From contig JBAMDO010000039.1 in NCBI GenBank assembly GCA_037074765.1, positions 186,001-250,000 of the forward strand: a stretch of 64,000 nt of DNA. Direction: 5' to 3'. Source of the DNA: Mansonella perstans. Its lineage: Eukaryota > Nematoda > Chromadorea > Rhabditida > Onchocercidae. Positions 14,101 through 23,100 of this stretch are shown here, one piece after another. The notes beneath the pieces were generated by a model. It ran no database searches and was not told the origin of the DNA. It saw only the letters and a list, made by a program, of their open reading frames with translations. The position numbers and the translations under genes are program-made. How positions within the stretch are numbered: position 1 is the first letter of the stretch; every line of letters begins with the position of its first letter.

Positions 14101-17100
14101 GCATAAAATTAATTGATTCATTTATTATAAAAAAGGGCAAGCACAAAACACTCTCACGAAAAATTACAAAATTTTTTGAACATTGAAAACAAAAGAGCTC
14201 ATTTTTGCATGAGAAATTTCTATCGCTCATTCCTATCAATTTTTATGGCGAAACAAAGGTAATATAAATAAAAAGTAAATTTTTATTGGCTTATTTTTAA
14301 ACATTATGTGATATTTTGATATCTATTTCATTTTTTATTTTTTATTTATTTACACTATTTTTTCTCAGTATACATGTATATTTATTTTAGTGAAACTTAA
14401 ATTTATTCACAAAACTTTCCATAATGTCAGAAATAAGTTAAAAAAGCAAATCGTTTGATGCTATGATGCAAATCAAAAAAAGTTGAAACATAATAAATAA
14501 AATTAGTCGGAAGAAAGAGTGATACCAATAGCAAATGAAATGATGGTAATAATTAATGATAATAATAACAAAAATATATTTATACGTTATAAAATAATAA
14601 TTAATAACAAAAGTTAGGAAATTTAAAAAATGTATCGCAGCTACATTCAAATATTTATTTGACTGCGCGAAATGGTTTTTATTGATAAAAGTACTTTAAA
14701 AATTCCCTATTATCTAACCAACTATCTAGAAAATCTGCATTCCATAATATTTATAAATCTGCGAGGTAAGCAATCTCTATGAGATTGAAAAATGAAAGAA
14801 CTGAAAAGGAGGAGAATGATGAAAAAAAGGAATGAGTAATTGATGAAATTGTTTAGAATTACTTTTTCCATTTTCTATAACATATAAGGTTTAAATTGTG
14901 AAAAAGCAGAATATTTTATTGTTTTTGAGTAATCTAAGGAAATTTTTAACATTAAAATGACTTTGAAAAACAATGATTAATTCGTTTAAGCCTTTTTTTA
15001 CTTTTTTCTTGTAATTATAATTCTAAGCTGTCTTGCTTATATACCACATTTTATTTCTTTCTCCAGCAAAATTTGTTTCAAATATATTTTGATGCTTAAA
15101 TTTTTATTCTAAGAAATTTAAAAATCTTTTCAGAGAGCACGGTAATGTTTATGATGCTCTAAAAACTCAAATAATATAATGATTTATATTAATCATGATA
15201 TTTTGTTTTAAAAACAAAAAAATCCATGACTTATGGTAATGATTTTATTTTTGAAATAAATATTAAATCATTTGAATAAATTTGATGAGCATTTACATTT
15301 AACAGCGATATGTAAGCATGCAATGAATACTAAACATCCATTACACAATCACAACATTAAAAGGTTACGTACAAATTGCTTACCTGGTCTATGCTGCATT
15401 GCTATACTTGACTCTTAAATTTAATTTAATTAAAGTTTTTTCATTATTTTCATACTTTAAAATTTTATTACTTTTTTAAAATTAATTTGGAACCACGCAT
15501 GCGAAGCCACAAAACTACAAAACAACACCAACCATCTTCCTCGGTTTGAGCTCGTTCCGGTTCACTTCCAGGTCCGTAACCCATATCGGTACCAGCTGCT
15601 ACACTGACTTCATATGTCGTATGCGGATTTAGTCCCGTGATAATCATACTATGGTCTAATGCAACATCTTGAATCATTTCCAACCATTGGTTTTCACTTT
15701 TTTCACCTTTTCCAGGAGATATTTCCTCATCATCTTCATCAATTTGTCTTATTTTGTCGCTATTCATTTCTTTATTTGACAAAACTGGACGCCAACGTAT
15801 TAGGTAATTCCGGATTTTACCTTCATGATATTCAATCAATGGCGCTTTCCAACGAATAAATAGAGACTGCGACGAAAGCGGTTTTAACACAACAATTTTC
15901 GGTGAAACTGTCGGTACTGTAACGAAACAATATACAAACAACTAACTCAACCACAACATATGCAGACATACAAAACAATAATTTCGAATTTAAATTTTGT
16001 GATTGAAATTACAAATAAAAGTCCATGGAGATTTTTATAACTAACAAAATTAGCATGATTAATTTAGCTATTTAATAGTAACACAAACGATTTTACATGA
16101 GATGCATGCAGGTATAAATTTCACAATATCAAAAGTCAAAACACAGTAGGAATTTGAAAATATGTATGTTAGAAATATTAATGACTAATATTAAGATAGA
16201 TCGGAATGAATTTTTTCCAAAAGTGACAATTTGCAGTGTCACATCGTCGTTACGTTTGACATTTAACGATTGATAAAATGCTAGAAAAATTGTTGATAAT
16301 TTTTCGTAGAAATTAAAAATTTTCTTACCATTTGGATGCGTTTTAACAATCACATCTGTACAAAATGCACCAGTACCTCTTGCTGATCGAGCTGCTACTC
16401 TGTAATAATTATATTTGAAATATGAGTAAGAAAAAAGATGTTAATAAATTTTTGATATTTTAAAATATAAAAATGCTGGGAAAACTTTTCAAATTTCGTT
16501 CATTAAAATTTCGAATTTGTTTTTATTCCAGAAAAAAATTATAATTAATGAAAACTAAGTGGTTTTTGTTCAGCCGCCCAAAGTTGGGCATTTCACTTCG
16601 CTATAAATAATACTTACAACCATCATTTTTTATTCCATTCATTTGGAATTTTTTTGAATTAAATTAATTTTCTTATTATTCTATCTGATAAATTCAATAA
16701 GAAAAACATTTATGTGAGCAGCACACAAACACACAAAATGCACAAATGCATACATATATATGTACATACATACAAATGCGCACATACGTACGGACACACA
16801 GTAATTCAAAAGTGAAATATGTCTAACCGAAAAGAGTAAAAAGTATCAGGAAGTAATCCATCGATGATATGCTTTTCTACCGGTACTGTAAGCGTTAATT
16901 CTCTACTGCTTCCGGTTGATGCATTGAAATGAATTGAATAACCGATAATATTATATGAATGTAATGGTTTATCCCACGTTAGTTGAATTCGATGTGAATC
17001 GAGAACTTTTGCCGTTAAACCTGTTGGTTGTCCCGGAACTATAAGAGAAATCGTACGAATTAAACATTTAAGTAATTAATTTGAGAGATTTCAAATTTTC

Positions 17101-20100
17101 AAAACTTATATGCATCGTACGGAAAATAAATCTTTCCAATGGAAAAAGAAAGAAAAAAAGTAGTAGGTGAGAAAAAACAAGATTAGAAAAATATTTTTAG
17201 TTAGCAATAAATTGACAAAATGACACTGTTACAAAAAAGATATCTGGTATAATTTAGCTGTAACTAATTAATTAATATGAATTGATATTAAGTGGACATT
17301 ATGGAAGTTCGATAAATTTGAGGTGAAATCAGCAAATCAAGCAAATAATTAAATGTTATACCAAAATAATCGTTTAGTTTCGATAAAAAAAATTCAAGGA
17401 AAATTTGATAGACTGAAAAATTTTAAAACGACAGAACTTGTATGACGTCATACTTTTTTAATATATATAATTTTTGGGAATATTTGAAATGAAATGTGTT
17501 TTTTGTGCTTTTATGTGTTTTTTATGTGTTTTTTTTTGTGTGTTTTTTTTTCAGCAACAAAAAAGTTACATTTGACATTGATAACACAATCTCCTGAGAG
17601 TTCAAACTATTATTAATTCGTTAGATGACAACAATTAATAAATTTGTTTTTGAATTTGTTTTTGGAATATGAAATGAAAAAGCTATTCAACTAAGAAGAT
17701 GAAAAATAAAAAAAGAATTACTTCCTAGTCGTGTAAAAACTGTCACAAGTTGTGACATCGGACTTAATCCTTTAGCATTTCTTGCTTGCACATAGATGAA
17801 ATAAGTACTTTCAAATTCTAAATTTGTTATTGTTGCAATGAGTTCATCCGATTTGGTTTCTTGCTGAAGGATTATAATGTTTTACAAATTACTGATTTCA
17901 ATTGAATTTAAATTACATTTTCAGCCAAATATTATCATTTCCTTTTATCCAGCTATTGATTTTCAATCCAATAATTTTTGCCGCTTATTATAGAACATAT
18001 CGAAGCACTGTCGAGAAAATTCATCCTAATCTTTTTATTCGAATTAATTTCCTTCTCAATTAAACATTGTTACAAGAAGTGCTTATCTAATTATTCGATG
18101 GGATATTTTTTAGCAAAAACAATTTTTTAATTTAAGTATTAGTAAAAATTTACTGTTTTCCACAATGAGTACGGTGTTGTCTTCGGTTCCAAATTGGTAT
18201 AATGAATGATATATCCCTAAAAATATGAAGTTTTATTCGATTTGGGTTTTAGAATGATTTAATTAAATTATGGAATTAAAACTAGAGAAACAGATGAAAA
18301 TTTTATTTCACAAGCAAAATATCTCAACTATTTCCTTCAACCAAAAAAATTTAAAGATTTAAAATAATTTCGTCCATTCCTACCGTAATCTGTCCGTTTG
18401 GCTTCTTTGGTGGTTCCCAACGCACTAAAATAGCACTTCGACTCAAACTTCGAGCTTGTATCTTATGCGGTGGAGTACTTGGCGCTGTTTCGTCCGTTTG
18501 CACTTCTTTTGGAAGACTTGCAGTACCACGGCCAATTATATTAACAGATGATACTGTGATCTCATATACCTACAAGAAAAAAATAAAGAATGTTCCGTAC
18601 AGGAAAGTATTTACTCTAGGAATTACTCAATTAGCGTAAATAAGCATAAGACGAAAAAATCATTAAATTTACATTCATAGCTTTTGCATGTATCTTTTTA
18701 GCAAACTGAAATATGTTGAAGTAACGTTAAGTAAAACTCTACTGTTAATCATGTTTGGCCATTAATCTAATTGTTCATGTAATTGTGAATCATTGATATG
18801 TCAATAACATTGTGCTTTATATAATGGCTAAATTCTACTAGATTTCTAAAGAACCTGATAAGGTTCCAATCCAGTAATGACAGTCGTAGTGACATTTGCG
18901 CCCACTTCTTTTTCTTTGAATGATCCGTCTTCATACCTGAAACATTACGCAAAAGTCTTATGCGGATAAGAGATAAAAAAACCAAACATGAAATCTTCAA
19001 TTTAAATTCCTTAAATAAAATCTTGAAAAAATGAAATTCAGCTCTATTGTTTTTATCTCTGTCGTGAATTGATAGATTTTTGTAAGCAAAACATTAAAGT
19101 AAGCAACAGGTTTAATAGCTAATTAAAATGATTACTGATCAGTAATCGTCTGAATTAGTTTTTTATATTGCTTGATTTTTGTGACTTAATGCTAATGTTT
19201 GGTTACTAAAAAATGATTGGAGAATCAATCCAAATTTGATAACTTACTTGATACCATCAACTGGAAATATTGGTGTTGATAAATTAGCAACATTCCTTCA
19301 AAAAACCCTCAACAAGTGAGCAAACATGCATGTTAGAAAATAATCATGATTTTATTAGATTGAAAATAATCACAATTTGTACTAAATTACTTCGTTATTG
19401 CAAATTCCAGAAGAAAAAAAAAAATTGTTAAGCGAAGGCAATAAAAATATGCTAAAAAGACTCCGTTGCAAAAGTTAATCAAGAATTACTTAATAAAAGC
19501 ATAAATGAGAATGTTTAAATAAAATTGTCATTTATTTTTGTTTTAGTGAATGAATGTTGAAGAAATTTCGAATTGCATCTTCATAGGTAAGAAACAAAAT
19601 AAATGAAAATCAAATAAAATTGTATAAATGAGGCTTAAAAGTCGTTCGATTTCAGCAATTATATTTCATTCTGATTAATTCATTTCCATTATTTGCTCCG
19701 AAAACTATTAAATTTAATATTATCAGTGCATGCTAAATTTAAACAGGCGATATTAAAGTTTTAGCATTAAAAAAATCGGCCAATAATTTTTTAGTTGCAT
19801 GCACTTTATTTAGCACACTGCAATCCAAATTGAAATATAAACACACAGTCAGTGATCTTTGATAATAACGCTAAAAATCTTACTTTTGGCGATATTTTAT
19901 GATATATTTCCTAACCGGTTCCGCTTCAATATGCACTGGATCCCAACTAAGGCGAACACTATTAGATGTTACATCTGATACTTGTAAATTCTTTGGCGCA
20001 TGAGGAAGTGCTGTGAAAAAATACAGTAATTATACGGTAATTGAATTTTAAGTGCAATATTGAATAACAGCAACAAAAGAGAAAGGAATCAAGTTTATTT

Positions 20101-23100
20101 TATCAAAATTTTACTTACGTTTCACTTCAACAGTTGTCATTGCTTCAATATTACCAAGTTTACTAACAGCAACGCAGGTGTAATTCTCCGTTTTCTGAAT
20201 CCTTGTCAACGTTAGTATATTTCGGCCTTAAATCATAATATTAAACAATTTCTTCGTCTCGATTTAATAAATTTTAAGTAAAAAGTATTTAACACGAAAA
20301 TGTTTTTTCCTCCTTTTTTTCGAAAAACATTCTGGATATTTTTTCCCAGTAAAGAGGTAATGTAATTAAAATTTTATGCAAACAAACTATTCTAAAGTCA
20401 ATAAATTCTATCTTACTAGCAATAATATTTTAAAGGTGTTTAATCTTTATTTTACCTCAATAACAATAATTTTTTAAAATATTTTTTACAAATTGCAAAA
20501 TTGATGTATTTAAGAAATTGAATAAAAATTATAATAAAAATAATCAAAAAAGTATTTGTTGGTGAATTTCTCCTTTTTCCCTTGCAAAGCAAATTTTATT
20601 GCTAATAATAAAAAATGAAACCGATTGGTGCATCTTGTGGATCGTTAAGATATGTATCATCGGATTTTTTCCAGAATACCCGTGGCATTGGATATCCAAC
20701 TGCAACACAAGTTAAATTAAGCGCTCCACCAGGTGCCGTTTTGTATAAGCGTTCAAGTTTATATGAAAAATATGGCGGTACTCGTCGAACTGAAATAAGA
20801 AACAATAATGCAAATAATTATATGGTTAAGCACAAATTTATAAAAAGTATGGAGAAGGAAATAGTTCAAATGTTAGTAAATTAAATCTGAATGACCATAT
20901 TTTTCATTGAATAAATCATGCGAAATTTTTTCCAGTTGAAATATTATAAATTAATGCAAATAATTTTATAAATTTATAAATGATAAATTAATAAATGATT
21001 CGATCATGAAGCAAAAATGTGCAAATGAAGGAAAACGAGAAATTAATCGAAATACTTTCAGAAACAATCAATGAAATAAAAACAAAAAGAATCAAGGTGA
21101 TTTCATCCTTTCTTTTTTCCAATCCATCAAAATGTTTATTAAATTTAATTAATTATTAGTTAAATGTGGTAACCTTTCACATATAAATGAGCAGCTCTGG
21201 AATGTGTAACGCCATGAGCATTCCTTGCAATACATTCATACTTTCCTTGATCTTCTTCTTTTGCTTGTTGTATCATCAGTGCACCTAAATTAAAATGTGA
21301 ATTTAAAAAAGTTTTAATTGAAAAAAATGGACGATAAAAACGAAAAGAAAAAAGCATGCCGCTGATATATATTTGTGAATTTATATTACTTATAAATGTT
21401 TATGCTTGTGTAACACTTTAAAAAAGCTAAAAAAGCGAACTAAAAAAACAAACCAAGAAACATTAGCATCCATAATTACAAACAAGAAATGAATGGATTC
21501 AAATTTAATTTAATCAATATTATAATAATTATCCATTTAATTTCAGTAGAATGAAAGATACAAGAAAATTTTTAACCAATTAATCGATTTGACCAACAAT
21601 AAACCCATCATTAACTAATGAATGACATTTGTAATTAGTAAGATTTCTCCAATGTTTCAATATAGCTTATAAAATAATCTTTGCTGAAAAGGAAATGGAA
21701 ACAGATAGTAATGGAAAGGTTGGGAAAAAGACAAAGTTAAAATTTGTGATTGGTATTTCCTGTAATTCATTAATTTCTTAAAAGTTTTTTTTTAAATTCG
21801 AAAATGAAATTTAAGATTACACTGTAGTATATTTTGTAGTATATTTCAAAAAATTCACAGATGGATCGAATAAAAATCAATATTATAAGAAAGAGTGGAA
21901 AAAAGGAACGAAATATATCTGTGCAAATGATCAAATGAAATTGAAAATTTGGAATAAATGATTAAGTAAATTATATGATAAATGAAATCAAATTGTTCTG
22001 TTTCTTCCACAAATAAGGATGAATTACATGACTGATTTATGTATGTGCAGATAATTCGATTATTGGTAGTTCAAAAAAATAATTTTTTCGACTGAGTTAG
22101 ACAAATGAGGTGCAGTTTAAGTGATTAGGTGTATTCAAAAAAACAGTGAACGTTACGAACATTTACGTGCTAACATTTTTCATTTTTACGGATATAATAC
22201 ATTGCTTAATCTTACCAATTACTTTCAATCGGAAATTGAAATCAAATTCCGGTTCGGAATAATCAAATTTTATAGCTTAAAAAAATTTTTCATTAAATTT
22301 CTATTGAGAGCAGAATGTGTTGTGTGCAAAAAAACGAAGTCAACTGGAAAAAATTTTGAAAAATTTACTTTAATGGTTTTCATTTTTTTCAGCAATTAAT
22401 ATTGCAGGACGATGAAAATATCTCATGAAGAAGTGTTCTTAATATAAATATAAAGAATATGTTTTTTGGTAAAATTATGATTTTTTATTCATTATTTTGG
22501 ATATATTTAAATTTGAATGTTATATTTACATTCACATGTATTTATTTATTATTGTTTAAAATAAATATTTTGCAAATAATTTGATATTTTTACATTTTTG
22601 TCTCAGATTTCTAACATAGTACATTTGCATTTATAATTAATCATCATTTATCTCAAAGGAAGTGAAGGAAAGGATTATAGCACTAAAAATAAGTATCGAT
22701 TATTATAATCCATAAATCCTTTTTCATTGCTCCTTTTACAGCAGAAAAGTTGAGGATATTGTTTTGAAAATAATTTTAGGAGAATAACAAAATAAATTTT
22801 GAAAACTGCTGCAAAACTATTGATTAGCATATGGGACCTTTTTATGAATAATAAATGCAACATATTTATTTCTAATGCCTACATTCTTTTGCTAACTTTT
22901 GTTTCGTCCATTGGAAATAATTCTTTAAGACAAAAAAGCTAATAAGTTAATGAAAATTAAAATAACTCAAAGTTGTATTATTAAATGTATTTGGTAAAAA
23001 TAAAAGAAATGAAAATCTTCCAGACATTGTATTTATAAAAGAGGAATGTCTAAAAAATTATCACAGAAAGTGAGAAAAATAATATTTTCCTGTATATTTC

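Larger units (their letters stand above)
1175..15383 (-). other. ptp-3: Giant intron (about 14.2 kb) of ptp-3 between FN3-4 and FN3-5
   Basis: Between the micro-exon donor (or exon 15 donor at 15532) and the exon 16 acceptor lie 14 kb of AT-rich DNA. I found no conserved coding exon in it. It holds the 28-bp minisatellite, GA/TC tracts, poly-A runs and an ATC repeat listed separately. A patch at about 4,600-4,830 has several CpGs (near 4610-4645, 4715 and 4795-4815), more than its surroundings. In C. elegans the short ptp-3B form starts from an internal promoter and lacks the Ig domains and first four FN3 domains, so this intron is where the equivalent promoter would be. Confidence 0.7.
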
